Shown here: piece after piece, positions 16,105 through 25,253 of the stretch | How positions within the stretch are numbered: position 1 is the stretch's first letter | How the letters are laid out: each line of letters begins with the position of its first letter | Assembly (NCBI RefSeq): GCF_009602435.1 | Contig: NZ_VZDQ01000026.1 | Coordinates: 186,001-250,000, forward strand | Direction of reading: 5' to 3' | Length of the DNA: 64,000 nt | Source of the DNA: Sediminibacillus terrae | GTDB taxonomy: Bacteria > Bacillota > Bacilli > Bacillales > Amphibacillaceae | Notes under the pieces: generated by a model | Told to the model about the DNA's origin: nothing | Seen by the model: only the letters and a program-made list of their open reading frames with translations | Databases searched by the model: none | Position numbers and translations under genes: made by a program

Positions 16105-16707
16105 TTACACCTGGATTGCCCATTTCTTCAAAATGGTTAGAAGTTGTTGCCGTGATGACTCTATCGTCCCATTATTATCGATTATTTCATCTGCCATCTT
16201 TGCTTTTTTATCTAAAGGCATCTGTGCGGTCATCCGTTCCGTTGCTTCTTCTTCAGAAAACCCATTGCGATTCATCAACCGCCGACGTTGTGTTTCTTCA
16301 TCTACATAAACAACCAGTACTTTATCAACAAAATGAGTAAGGCTGCTTTCATATAGTAATGGGATATCCAACACGACAGCCTCTTCCCCTTTGGCTGCAA
16401 ACGCATCACGTTGTTCCAGCATTTTTTCCCTTACTGCCGGGTGGACGATATCATTAAGTTGTTCTCTTTTCTCTTTGTCTCTGAAGATTAGCTTTCCCAA
16501 TTTCCCGCGATCTAAATTCCCATCAGAAAGAAGCACTTCTTCTCCGAATACATCCACAATTCGCTCATATGCAGTTTCTCCCTTTTCTACTACCTGCCTG
16601 GAAATAATGTCTGCGTCTATAATAGGTATATTCCATTCGGCAAGAAAGCCAGCAATAGTGCTTTTCCCGCTGGCAATGCCTCCAGTAAGTCCGATTACAA
16701 GTGCCAA
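16105..16707 (-). CDS. coaE: Dephospho-CoA kinase
   Basis: Last step of coenzyme A synthesis: ATP-dependent 3'-phosphorylation of dephospho-CoA. A P-loop GLTGGIASGKST near the N-terminus, the LID region and the DKVLVVYVDEETQRRRLMNR segment are typical. Of two candidate starts, TTG at 16707 gives the usual MALVIGLTGG beginning with GAAGGTG eight nt upstream, while GTG at 16716 leaves no room for the ribosome site. The gene is packed after ytaF, mutM and polA on the same strand. Confidence 0.95.
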   Translation of the reverse strand: MALVIGLTGGIASGKSTIAGFLAEWNIPIIDADIISRQVVEKGETAYERIVDVFGEEVLLSDGNLDRGKLGKLIFRDKEKREQLNDIVHPAVREKMLEQRDAFAAKGEEAVVLDIPLLYESSLTHFVDKVLVVYVDEETQRRRLMNRNGFSEEEATERMTAQMPLDKKAKMADEIIDNNGTIESSRQQLLTILKKWAIQV

Positions 16708-16720
16708 GTCTACCACACCT

Positions 16721-17350
16721 TCAGGTAATTTTTATGATTCCGATGACGATGAGAATTAAACCGGGAAGAAATGTCAGTCGCTGCAGCCAGCGCCAATAAG
16801 AAAATAAATAGCCGCTTTTCAAACCTCCAGCCAAAAAAATTCCTGTTGTTGCACCAATGCCGCCAGCTGCCAGCAATGGAGCGAATCCAAGCATGGCTGC
16901 ACCAATCCCCGCACCAAAAGAATCGACAGACAACGCCAGACCAAGCAGCAAGGCTTCTATTCCGGTTATATTTCCAGACTTATCAAAGTCAGCCGCCATC
17001 GGTTTTTTTAATATTTCGATTACAATACCAAGCGACTTTATTTCAAATTTCAAGACGATCGGCTGCTCCCGCTGGGTATTATCGGTTCGAAAAAACTGAT
17101 AAACGACCCAAATGCCGATCAATATGAGCACCGTTCCACCGATCATTTCAGCTACTGACGGTTCTAGAAAAGAAGCGATCACCGTGCCGATCAGCATGGA
17201 AAGATAAAATACAACAGCCGTTATGAAGGCGATTAGAAGGATAGTCCGAGATCTTATCGCCATTTTCCTCAGTCCATAGGTGAACCCGACCATAAAACTG
17301 TCCAGGCTGACAGCAAAAGCAAGCAGCACAAAGGTGGAGACATCAGCCAT
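16721..17350 (-). CDS. ytaF: Sporulation membrane protein YtaF (MntP-like fold)
   Basis: A 209-residue protein with six hydrophobic segments, built as two repeats. Each opens with the MntP/YtaF signature: LAFAVSLDSFMVGFTYG near the N-terminus and LGLALSVDSFGAGIGAA after residue 130. The conserved Asp in SLDSF/SVDSF is the metal-site residue in MntP manganese exporters, so a cation-transport role is possible. YtaF itself is annotated as sporulation-linked in Bacillus without a proven substrate. It lies between mutM and coaE with a 70-bp gap on the mutM side. Confidence 0.88.
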   Translation of the reverse strand: MADVSTFVLLAFAVSLDSFMVGFTYGLRKMAIRSRTILLIAFITAVVFYLSMLIGTVIASFLEPSVAEMIGGTVLILIGIWVVYQFFRTDNTQREQPIVLKFEIKSLGIVIEILKKPMAADFDKSGNITGIEALLLGLALSVDSFGAGIGAAMLGFAPLLAAGGIGATTGIFLAGGLKSGYLFSYWRWLQRLTFLPGLILIVIGIIKIT

Positions 17351-17420
17351 ATCCTTAACTCCTTTATCCGTATACTTTTACGAGTTAGTATATGGATGAG
17401 GCATCCCTCTTGTGCTTAAC

Positions 17421-18245
17421 CTATTTTTGGCAGGTTAAGCAAATATGTGTCCCTCTGCCTCCCACCTTGATCTTGGTTATCGGTCCGCCACAGCTTTTGC
17501 ATGGTTCGTTTTCCTGTCCATAAACAAACAATTCCTGCTGGAACATGCCGATTTGGCCTTGGCTGTTTACGTACGATCGGATAGTAGTACCTCCCTGTTC
17601 AATCGCCTGTTCCAGGGTTTCCACAGCCTTTTGATGGATGATGGAAACATCTTGCTTAGACAAACTGGTTCCCTTTCTCTCCGGGTGGATGCCTGCTTTG
17701 AACAGCGACTCATCGACGTAAATGTTCCCCAATCCTGCAATCACCGTCTGATCCAGCAAAATGGACTTGATTGTCCGTTCGCTTTTATGGACCTTTTGAT
17801 AAAAAACATCGAAATCAAACGCTGGGCTGAACGGGTCAGGACCGAGCTGACTTAAAGGTTTTTGCTGGTATGCTGTTCCCTTTTCCACCAAATGCATCGT
17901 ACCGAATTTCCTTACATCTTTATAACGAAGCTCGCTGCCATCAGTGAAGGTGAAAATAACATGTGTATGGTTCAGTACAGGCTCATCCTGTTGATAGACA
18001 CCATAATTTCCCTCCATACGCAAATGGGAAATCAATGTATAGTCATCCAGCTCGAAGAGTAAAAATTTCCCACGCCGATCAATATCAAGGATTTTTTGTC
18101 CGGTAAGCATTTGTTTAAATACATGAATATCCGTTGGCTGTTTAATTATTTTATTCCAAAATACCTTCACATCGGCAATTTGTTTATTTTGTACAAGCTC
18201 CAATAATGTTTTTCTAATTGTTTCCACTTCAGGCAATTCTGGCAT
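17421..18245 (-). CDS. mutM: Formamidopyrimidine-DNA glycosylase (Fpg/MutM)
   Basis: Base-excision repair glycosylase/AP lyase removing 8-oxoguanine and formamidopyrimidines. The catalytic N-terminal proline and E3 (PELPEVET), K60 in RRGKFL, the helix-two-turn-helix region (VIAGLGNIYVDESLF) and a C-terminal zinc finger (CKSCGG then ICLTCQK) are all present. 274 residues is normal. It directly follows polA (17-bp gap), so repair synthesis and glycosylase are co-expressed. Confidence 0.97.
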   Translation of the reverse strand: MPELPEVETIRKTLLELVQNKQIADVKVFWNKIIKQPTDIHVFKQMLTGQKILDIDRRGKFLLFELDDYTLISHLRMEGNYGVYQQDEPVLNHTHVIFTFTDGSELRYKDVRKFGTMHLVEKGTAYQQKPLSQLGPDPFSPAFDFDVFYQKVHKSERTIKSILLDQTVIAGLGNIYVDESLFKAGIHPERKGTSLSKQDVSIIHQKAVETLEQAIEQGGTTIRSYVNSQGQIGMFQQELFVYGQENEPCKSCGGPITKIKVGGRGTHICLTCQK

Positions 18246-18262
18246 TACCTATTCTCTCCCTG

Positions 18263-20902
18263 CTATTTTGCATCATACCAAGTCTTCCCATAAGCATAGT
18301 CCACTTTCAGCGGTACATTCAATTCAATCGCATCTTCCATCGCGGAAGGAACGATGGTTTTCAATTGATCGATTTCACTGCTAGGCGCTTCCAAAATCAA
18401 CTCATCGTGTACTTGAAGCAACATTCTTGCTTCCACTTGTTCTTCCTTCAATTTTTGATGAAGATTTATCATCGCCAGCTTGATTATATCTGCAGCACTT
18501 CCTTGAATCGGTGTATTCATGGCTGTCCGCTCGGCGAAACTCCGTTTATTGAAATTTCGGCTGGTGATGTCAGGAAGGTATCTTCTCCGATTCATCATCG
18601 TAGAGACATAGCCTGTTTGCTTCGCCTCCTGAATGATTTCCTCCATATAATCTCTTACACCCAAATACGTATCCAAATAACGGTCGATAAATTTCTTTGC
18701 TTCTTTTCTGGTAATCCCAAGACTTTGCGACAAACCATAGTCACTTATTCCATAGACAATACCGAAGTTGACTGCTTTTGCCTGCCTTCGCATGTTCGGG
18801 GTTATTTCGTCTTCAGCAACATGAAAAACCTGCATAGCGGTTTGCGTATGAATGTCTTTGTTCTCATTGAAAGCTTCAATCAGTTTTTCATCGTTGGCGA
18901 TATGTGCTAAGACACGCAGCTCGATTTGCGAATAATCGGCCGCGAATACAATCCAGTCCTCTTTGGAGGCTGTGAACGCTTGTCTGATTTTCCTTCCTTC
19001 TTCCAGGCGAATCGGGATGTTTTGCAAGTTCGGATCAGTCGAACTCAACCTGCCGGTTTGTGTAAGTGCCTGGTTGAAACGTGTGTGGATTTTTTGGTTG
19101 TCTCGATGAACCACCTTTAATAATCCTTCTATATAGGTAGACTGCAGTTTCCCTAACTGTCTGTACAACAACAAATTCGGGATGATATCATGCTGATCCT
19201 GTAACTGTTCCAAAATATCCGCTGAAGTGGAATAGCCGGTTTTCGTTTTTTTGATGACAGGCAATCCGAGTTTTTCAAATAAGATCGGCCCCAACTGTTT
19301 GGGTGAATTCAAGTTGAATTCCTCGCCAGCGAGCTTAAACACTTCTTCTTCGATTTCCTTTAGACGGCGCTGCAGTTCCGCACCCATTTCTTCCAGTTTG
19401 TTTATATCTACCCGCACCCCGGTGTGTTCCATTTCACCCAGGATAATGGCAAGCGGCATTTCTAATTCATCAAACAGTTCGAACTGCTGATTTTGTTTCA
19501 GTTGCTCCTCGACTTTGTTTTTCAGCTGATATATGAGTCGTGTTTTTCTAGTTACATGGTCTGCGAGTTGTTCCTGCCCTGGCACCTTCAGTTTCGCGCC
19601 TTTCCCATATACTTCCTCGTCATACAAAACCCCTTTTTCTCCCATCCGATGGCAAATTGCAGGGATATCGTGATGATTCTCGGAAGGATTGATTAGATAG
19701 GAAGCGAGCAACAAATCAAAATCGATCCCTTTTACCTCTATGCCCTTATTCAACAAAGCGACCGTAGTCTTCTTTGCATCGAAAACATACTTTTTCATGG
19801 CAGGGTCTTCTGCCCACCGTTTGAAAGCAGGAGACTCCACAGCTGCTTCGGTTGGAATAAAGTAGTTATGTCCGGCATTTACGATGCCGAATCCTTCTAT
19901 CGGAGCTGAGTGGTAATTGTCCTGCAACATTTCTACCACCAAAGCTTCTTCACCTGTGAACAAATCATCGGTAATGTCTTCGAGGATGGTCACATCCAAC
20001 TCCGGCAGTTCCTCCTTTGCTTCCGTCTCTTCTCCGTCCTCCCCATCGAGTCTGCTCAATAGGGATTGAAAACCCAATTCCTTGAATATCGCACTTACCT
20101 TATGTGCTTGATACCCTGGATATGGAAGATCCTCCAAGCCGATTTTCAGCGGAGCGTCACAAGATATCGTCACCAGTTCTTTGCTCATATAAGCATCCTG
20201 TTTATGGTTTTCGAGTTTTTCTTTTAACTTTTTCCCGCTCACTTCATCCAAATGGTTAAAAAGGTTATCGACTGTTTCATATTGCTTCAACAGTTTGACA
20301 GCCGTTTTTTGACCGATCCCCGGCACCCCGGGAATGTTGTCAGAACTGTCTCCCATCAAGGCTTTCATGTCAATGATTTGGTCTGGTCTCACTTCCATCT
20401 TTTCAAGCATGAAGGAAGGAGTATAAGCATCAATATCGCTAAGTCCTTTCTTCGTCAAGCTAACCGTAACGTTATCTGAAACGAGCTGAAGAAGGTCCTT
20501 ATCCCCGGAAATCACATTTACTTCCCATTCCTTGCCTTCCCCCTGTTTTGCGAGGGTTCCGATGATATCGTCCGCCTCGTATTGGTCCAACTGGTAATGA
20601 GGAATACTGAAAGCATCCAGCAAGTCGCGGAGAAGCGGAAACTGTTCGGAAAGCTCAGGCGGCGTTTTTTGTCTGCCACCCTTGTACTCCTTGTATGTCT
20701 TATGACGAAAGGTGGTTTTCCCCGCATCAAAAGCGACCAGCATATGGGTCGGTTTTTCTGTCTCCAGTATTTTCAGCAGCATGTTGGTGAATCCATATAT
20801 AGCGTTGGTATAAACACCTTTGTCATTGTTCAATAGCGGCAAGGCAAAAAAAGCCCGATAGGCAATACTATTGCCGTCAATAAGGATAAGTTTATTGGTC
20901 AT
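18263..20902 (-). CDS. polA: DNA polymerase I
   Basis: An 879-residue family A polymerase for Okazaki-fragment processing and repair. Domains are an N-terminal 5'-3' exonuclease (1 to about 290; LIDGNSIAYRAFFA, GDKDLLQLV, GVPGIGQKTA), a 3'-5' exonuclease-like domain (about 310-480), and the polymerase domain with motif A DYSQIELR, motif B RRQAKAVNFGIVYG and motif C QVHDE. The 3'-5' domain lacks the acidic metal ligands (ALVVEMLQDN where DxE is expected), so proofreading is probably absent, as known for Bacillus PolA. First gene of polA-mutM-ytaF-coaE. Confidence 0.98.
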   Translation of the reverse strand: MTNKLILIDGNSIAYRAFFALPLLNNDKGVYTNAIYGFTNMLLKILETEKPTHMLVAFDAGKTTFRHKTYKEYKGGRQKTPPELSEQFPLLRDLLDAFSIPHYQLDQYEADDIIGTLAKQGEGKEWEVNVISGDKDLLQLVSDNVTVSLTKKGLSDIDAYTPSFMLEKMEVRPDQIIDMKALMGDSSDNIPGVPGIGQKTAVKLLKQYETVDNLFNHLDEVSGKKLKEKLENHKQDAYMSKELVTISCDAPLKIGLEDLPYPGYQAHKVSAIFKELGFQSLLSRLDGEDGEETEAKEELPELDVTILEDITDDLFTGEEALVVEMLQDNYHSAPIEGFGIVNAGHNYFIPTEAAVESPAFKRWAEDPAMKKYVFDAKKTTVALLNKGIEVKGIDFDLLLASYLINPSENHHDIPAICHRMGEKGVLYDEEVYGKGAKLKVPGQEQLADHVTRKTRLIYQLKNKVEEQLKQNQQFELFDELEMPLAIILGEMEHTGVRVDINKLEEMGAELQRRLKEIEEEVFKLAGEEFNLNSPKQLGPILFEKLGLPVIKKTKTGYSTSADILEQLQDQHDIIPNLLLYRQLGKLQSTYIEGLLKVVHRDNQKIHTRFNQALTQTGRLSSTDPNLQNIPIRLEEGRKIRQAFTASKEDWIVFAADYSQIELRVLAHIANDEKLIEAFNENKDIHTQTAMQVFHVAEDEITPNMRRQAKAVNFGIVYGISDYGLSQSLGITRKEAKKFIDRYLDTYLGVRDYMEEIIQEAKQTGYVSTMMNRRRYLPDITSRNFNKRSFAERTAMNTPIQGSAADIIKLAMINLHQKLKEEQVEARMLLQVHDELILEAPSSEIDQLKTIVPSAMEDAIELNVPLKVDYAYGKTWYDAK

Positions 20903-21163
20903 CTTTCGTTCTCCTTTTCTTTTAGATAAGATTATGTATTTTCATATTTGCTTAGAGTTGTCCAAGTTTAACACCTTACTGCCATTCGTCCCATCTACCC
21001 TTGGCTTCTACTCTATCTTACCATGTTTGAAGAAAAGAAGAAAAAAGGAGGAACGATTGCCATCATTCCTTATCGAGTAACTCACTCTATGACAAGAACG
21101 ATTTCTATATACAACCAATTTAGTTGAAGAGTCACGCATACAAAATCGGGGAGAGGAACGATA
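20903..21163. other. Gap between phoR and polA
   Basis: The 348-bp gap contains the phoR terminator at 21164-21208. In the remainder I see the polA Shine-Dalgarno (AAAGGAGAAC) but no gene and no convincing promoter hexamers. Confidence 0.4.
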
Positions 21164-21208
21164 CGAAAAAGCTGTCAGCCAGTCATAATCTCGACTAAGC
21201 GGACAGCC
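21164..21208 (-). terminator. Terminator of phoPR
   Basis: GCTGTC/GACAGC (21207-21202 and 21176-21171) encloses AGTC/GACT and is followed by TTTTT on the minus strand. Confidence 0.75.
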
Positions 21209-21250
21209 CGTTCCCCCTTTAAGTATGAAAAGATATAATAAGTTCCCTTT

Positions 21251-22639
21251 TTAATGCATATGCTTCGGTGTCAAAGGCAATTCAATCGTAAATACCGTTC
21301 CTTCATTTACTTTACTTTCCAGAAATATCGAACCTTTGTGCGCTTCGACAATATGCTTTACAATCGCCAAACCAAGCCCCGTACCACCGGTATTCCTGCT
21401 CCTAGCCCGGTCGACTCGGTAAAAACGTTCAAAAATCCGGCTTTGGGCCTTTTCTGGTATTCCGATTCCGGTATCTGAAACAGTAATCCTCCACTTGTCG
21501 CCATCTCCTGTGATGGCCAAGGTCACTTTTCCTTGTTCCGGGGTATAATTGACTGCATTGTTGAGCAGATTGATAAACACCTGTTTCAAACGTTCTCCAT
21601 CAACCACAGCTACAAACTGATCGGGAAGATCGACAGTCAACTCAATCTGCTTTTTGTCGGCTTGCTGGCTGACCACAGGCAGTAAGTCATGGACCAATGA
21701 GGGTACATCCACCTCACTGTATTCCAATCTCAACTCATCTTTTTCCAATTTGGACAGTTCCAGTAAATCATGAATCAAGGCTTGAAGACGTCCACTTTCT
21801 TTCAAAATGATTTCCAAGAATTGCCGGCGGAGCTCTGTATCTTCCATCGCTCCTTCCAACAAAGTTTCAGCGAAACCTCTGATGGAGGTGATTGGTGTTT
21901 TTAACTCATGGGATACATTCGCAACAAAATCCTTACGCATTTCTTCCAGTCTCTTTAACTCCGTAATGTCATGAAAAACGAGTACTGCACCTTTCAATTC
22001 CCGTTTATCATTAAAAAGTGGGGCGCCGACTGCTTCTACCGATTTTCGTTCCAGGCCAGAGGAAATGGAAAAGGAGACCTTCACCTTTTCTTCGTAAAGA
22101 AAAGCTTCTTGCACGGCTTTATGTATTTTCTCCTTGTCCAGGACATCATAATACAGAAATCCCAGGTACTCTTTTTCGGTCGAACCAAATATAGATAAAA
22201 ATTTACGGTTGACCATGTGGACATAGCCTTTTTCGTCTATCAGCATCAACCCGCTTTCCATATTGTCAATCACGGTGCTCATCTGATTTTCCTGCATTCT
22301 TTCCTGTAATGTGATCTGCTGCAAGCTTCTTGCCAGTACATTGATGGAATTACTCAGCTTGCCAGCCTCTCCGAAATAGCTGACATAGGTTCTCGCCTTG
22401 TAGTTTCCCTGGACTAATTCGTCCGCAACCCTGGCCGCTGACTGAATGGGTTTTATGTATTTTTCAAAAATATTCATGATTAAAACCAAAAAAACGATCA
22501 AGCCGCCAAGAAGGCTGCACAAGCCGATTATTCTTTCTGTAAACCCAAGAAGAGGAAGAATGATGATAGCCATTCCTGCAAAAATCAGCACAACCACAAA
22601 AAGGTAGCTTAGAAAGGGCCGTATATTAACCGATCCCAT
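21251..22639 (-). CDS. phoR: Phosphate-type sensor histidine kinase PhoR, short form
   Basis: A 462-residue membrane kinase partnered with PhoP. Two transmembrane helices (about 8-32 and 36-57) are joined by only a few residues. Then come a HAMP region, a cytoplasmic PAS domain (about 118-225), the H-box VSHELKTPI with H244, and the ATPase domain with N-box INLLNNAVNYTP and G-box GGTGLGLAIV. B. subtilis PhoR is, as I recall, near 579 residues with a folded extracytoplasmic domain between the two helices; that domain is missing here. It overlaps phoP by 14 bp, indicating translational coupling. Confidence 0.92.
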   Translation of the reverse strand: MGSVNIRPFLSYLFVVVLIFAGMAIIILPLLGFTERIIGLCSLLGGLIVFLVLIMNIFEKYIKPIQSAARVADELVQGNYKARTYVSYFGEAGKLSNSINVLARSLQQITLQERMQENQMSTVIDNMESGLMLIDEKGYVHMVNRKFLSIFGSTEKEYLGFLYYDVLDKEKIHKAVQEAFLYEEKVKVSFSISSGLERKSVEAVGAPLFNDKRELKGAVLVFHDITELKRLEEMRKDFVANVSHELKTPITSIRGFAETLLEGAMEDTELRRQFLEIILKESGRLQALIHDLLELSKLEKDELRLEYSEVDVPSLVHDLLPVVSQQADKKQIELTVDLPDQFVAVVDGERLKQVFINLLNNAVNYTPEQGKVTLAITGDGDKWRITVSDTGIGIPEKAQSRIFERFYRVDRARSRNTGGTGLGLAIVKHIVEAHKGSIFLESKVNEGTVFTIELPLTPKHMH

Positions 22640-23333
22640 TTAAATGATCCTCCATTTTGTACCCCAGTCCCCTGATGGTTTTGATATAGACAGGGTGTTT
22701 TGTATCAGGCTCGATTTTCTCCCGCAAATGGCTGACATGAACATCTACAATGCGTGTGTCGCCGACAAAATCATAATTCCATACCGCACTCAGTAATTGA
22801 TCCCTTGATAATACCTTACCTTTATGCTTGGCCAAATATAGTAAAAGTTCGAATTCTTTTCTTGTAAATAAAAGTGGTTCTCCCTTCATAACTGCTTCGT
22901 ATTGTTCTGGATAAATCATTAAGTCGGCTATTTTCAGAAAAGATAACTCCGCTTCAGCAGGCTGCTTGTTCGTTCTTCGCAGTATCGCTTTGATCCGGGC
23001 GACGACTTCTTTCGGACTGAACGGCTTTGTAAGATAATCATCGGCCCCCAATTCAAGACCGAGGACTTTATCAAATTCATCATCCTTGGCAGTCAACATC
23101 AGTATGGGTGTATCGATCTGTTTTTGTCTGAGCAGTTTGCATACTTCCGTTCCATCTAATTCAGGGAGCATGATGTCCAGGACAATCATATCGAAATTCT
23201 CCTGGACAGCCTTTTGGACTGCTGTCTGTCCGTCATAAGCTATATCGGTTAGAAACCCTGCTTGTTCTATGTTGTATTTCAACAAAGTCACAATCGATTC
23301 CTCGTCATCCACTATTAAAACCCTTCGATTCAT
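22626..23333 (-). CDS. phoP: Response regulator PhoP
   Basis: A 235-residue OmpR/PhoB-family regulator. The receiver domain has the acidic pocket (D9, D10), phospho-acceptor D53 in LDIMLPELDG, T81 and K103 (LTKPFSP). The C-terminal winged helix ends with RTIRGLGYKME. In Bacillus, PhoP~P activates phosphate-scavenging genes and represses teichoic acid synthesis. Start is an ATG with GGGGTG upstream. The intergenic region before it contains TTTACA-type repeats that could be PhoP boxes. Confidence 0.96.
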   Translation of the reverse strand: MNRRVLIVDDEESIVTLLKYNIEQAGFLTDIAYDGQTAVQKAVQENFDMIVLDIMLPELDGTEVCKLLRQKQIDTPILMLTAKDDEFDKVLGLELGADDYLTKPFSPKEVVARIKAILRRTNKQPAEAELSFLKIADLMIYPEQYEAVMKGEPLLFTRKEFELLLYLAKHKGKVLSRDQLLSAVWNYDFVGDTRIVDVHVSHLREKIEPDTKHPVYIKTIRGLGYKMEDHLNGIG

Positions 23334-23441
23334 CCCAACACCCCATTGTCTCTTTATATAGTATGTCTATTCTCTTTTTTCATCATACAATGAAGGGGAT
23401 AGTATGTGAATACAAGAAACCTCATAATCGTAAAAGTCGCC

Positions 23442-23470
23442 TGTAAAGATTTCTTTACAAACTTTACAAT
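23442..23470. promoter_or_regulatory. TTTACA repeats and palindrome before phoP
   Basis: TGTAAAG/CTTTACA (23442-23448 and 23453-23459) form a 7-bp palindrome, followed by another TTTACA at 23463-23468. PhoP boxes are TTNACA-like direct repeats, but spacing here is not the standard 5 bp, so autoregulation is only a possibility. Confidence 0.3.
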
Positions 23471-23489
23471 CGCCATCCAAAATCGTCTT

Positions 23490-23966
23490 TCAATAGAAAT
23501 TTTCCAACGAGGAAGCGATCATCGATTCAGGCTCAAAAGCAGGACAGACGATTAAAGTACCCCGCAGCACCACTTTTTCCGTCGCATCCCTTCCTGTAAC
23601 GCTTATTCTTATTTGATGCTTTTCATAATCTATAGAAGAAATTTGCAAATGGAAATCAAGCTTGCTTTCATGATAGACGGGTGACGGGTAAGAAAGCTGT
23701 TGCTCGATAATATGGCTTCCTGGTCCAGGAAGTTGCATCGAAACGATGGAAGAAACTACTCCGAACAAAACGACTGAAGGGACAATCGGCCGCTTATAAG
23801 GAGTTTGCGAGGCGTAATCATGTTGGAGATAAAGCGGATTGGCATCATTGGTAATACCCAAATACAACAATAAGTCCTGATCAGACAAATGATAACGATG
23901 TTGATAAGAATCTCCGACATTCAAGTCGGTAATTTTCTTTCCCAAAGGTCTTTTTTTAGCAAACAT
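23490..23966 (-). CDS. MaoC-like hot-dog protein with altered active site
   Basis: A 158-residue single hot-dog domain related to MaoC/R-specific enoyl-CoA hydratases. The region LGITNDANPLYLQHDYA aligns with the hydratase overhang, but the catalytic His of the usual D-x-x-NP-x-H motif is Tyr here (NPLY), and the downstream IVHG-type segment reads IVPSVV. The aspartate in NDANP remains. A non-catalytic acyl-CoA-binding role or a different chemistry is therefore possible. It lies between phoP and mdh with its own Shine-Dalgarno (GGGGGATG). Function not known. Confidence 0.75.
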   Translation of the reverse strand: MFAKKRPLGKKITDLNVGDSYQHRYHLSDQDLLLYLGITNDANPLYLQHDYASQTPYKRPIVPSVVLFGVVSSIVSMQLPGPGSHIIEQQLSYPSPVYHESKLDFHLQISSIDYEKHQIRISVTGRDATEKVVLRGTLIVCPAFEPESMIASSLENFY

Positions 23967-24245
23967 AGGAACATCCCCCTTTTATGTATGCGCTTTCTTT
24001 TCATTATAACGGAAGTATCCCCCCGTTGGAAAGGACATTGAAGAAATGAAAAGTGCAAGCAATTTATTAAAGAATAGAGGCTGGATTCCCCGTATCCTGT
24101 GACAACGCCAAACATGATCCGCAGTGTGCGTGACTCCCTACAGTTTTGAAGCGGAGGTATTTTGCCACGCAGATAATTGGCTTGAGCCCTGGTGTGTGGA
24201 AGCGAAGGACCAGACATCTCTGGAATAGATACTTTCTTATCTATT
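23967..24245. other. Gap downstream of mdh
   Basis: Beyond the mdh terminator, the 323-bp gap holds no gene I can support. A 98-codon minus frame crosses it but overlaps the MaoC-like gene out of frame and has no ribosome site. Confidence 0.45.
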
Positions 24246-24283
24246 AAAAAAGCTTTATGAGGAATAGTATCCCCATAAAGCTT
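24246..24283 (-). terminator. Terminator of the citZ-icd-mdh group
   Basis: AGCTTTATG/CATAAAGCT (24251-24259 and 24274-24282), with T6 on the minus strand, lies just after the mdh stop. Confidence 0.85.
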
Positions 24284-24289
24284 CTTCTA

Positions 24290-25228
24290 TTACTTTAGAA
24301 CATCTAAAACCTTTTTCACAGATTCTGCCGATTTATCCAGAGCGGCTCTTTCATCATCCAGTAAATCGAGTTCGATGATATCTTCCAAGCCATTGCCCCC
24401 GATTATGGAGGGAACGCCCAGAAATAAATCCGAGTAACCGTATTCCCCTTCCAAATAAGCAATCGATGGCAGGACTCGGCGCTGATCTTTCAAAATTGCT
24501 TCCGCCATCACTGTCAAGGAAGCAGCTGGCGCATAATAGGCACTACCATTTCCTAAAAGGTTTACGATTTCACCGCCACCCGTCCGGGTCCGAGCAACGA
24601 TTTCATCTAATCGTTCCTTGGAAATCAGCTTTTCGAGCGGTATCCCGCCGGCATAGGAGTAACGGATCAATGGTACCATGTCATCACCATGTCCGCCGAG
24701 AACAAACCCGGTTATATCTTTAACCGACAGATTCAGTTCTTCAGCTATAAAGGTACGAAAACGCGCACTATCAAGTACTCCGGATTGACCAATGACCCGG
24801 TTTTTCGGAAATCCTGATTCTTTATATACCGTGTATGTCATCGCGTCCACGGGATTCGTCAACACAATGATGCAAGTATCCGGCGAATACTGGACGATTT
24901 CCTTTGTAACACTTTTCATGATCTTCGCGTTTGTGTTAACCAGGTCATCCCTGCTCATTCCCGGTTTTCTGGCAATGCCCGCTGTGATGATGACAAGATC
25001 GGATCCTTCCGTATCTTTATAATCAGCTGTACCAGTGATTTTCGCATCGAATCCTTGTACAGGGCCTGCTTCCAACATATCAAGCGCTTTTCCTTTTGTA
25101 GGATCTTCCATATCCGGTATATCGACCAAAACGACATCAGACAGTTCTTTTTGTGCAATCATAAGGGCTGTAGTGGCTCCAGTGAAGCCACCGCCTATTA
25201 CAGATACTTTTTTTCTTTTAATGCCCAT
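24290..25228 (-). CDS. mdh: Malate dehydrogenase (LDH-like, NAD)
   Basis: A 312-residue malate dehydrogenase of the lactate-dehydrogenase-like clade, oxidising malate to oxaloacetate in the TCA cycle. Rossmann start [14 protein letters not shown], the acid after strand 2 (VDIPD), the substrate arginine loop ([11 protein letters not shown]), LTNPVD, and catalytic GGHGDDMVP are clear. It follows icd by 25 bp and shares its transcript; citZ-icd-mdh is the standard Bacillus order. Confidence 0.97.
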   Translation of the reverse strand: MGIKRKKVSVIGGGFTGATTALMIAQKELSDVVLVDIPDMEDPTKGKALDMLEAGPVQGFDAKITGTADYKDTEGSDLVIITAGIARKPGMSRDDLVNTNAKIMKSVTKEIVQYSPDTCIIVLTNPVDAMTYTVYKESGFPKNRVIGQSGVLDSARFRTFIAEELNLSVKDITGFVLGGHGDDMVPLIRYSYAGGIPLEKLISKERLDEIVARTRTGGGEIVNLLGNGSAYYAPAASLTVMAEAILKDQRRVLPSIAYLEGEYGYSDLFLGVPSIIGGNGLEDIIELDLLDDERAALDKSAESVKKVLDVLK

Positions 25229-25253
25229 GCCACAAAACCCCTTTTCTGAAAGG

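Noticed and set aside
23921-24217. 98-codon minus-strand frame past the mdh terminator
   Set aside because: It overlaps the MaoC-like gene in another frame and has no ribosome site or protein-like composition.
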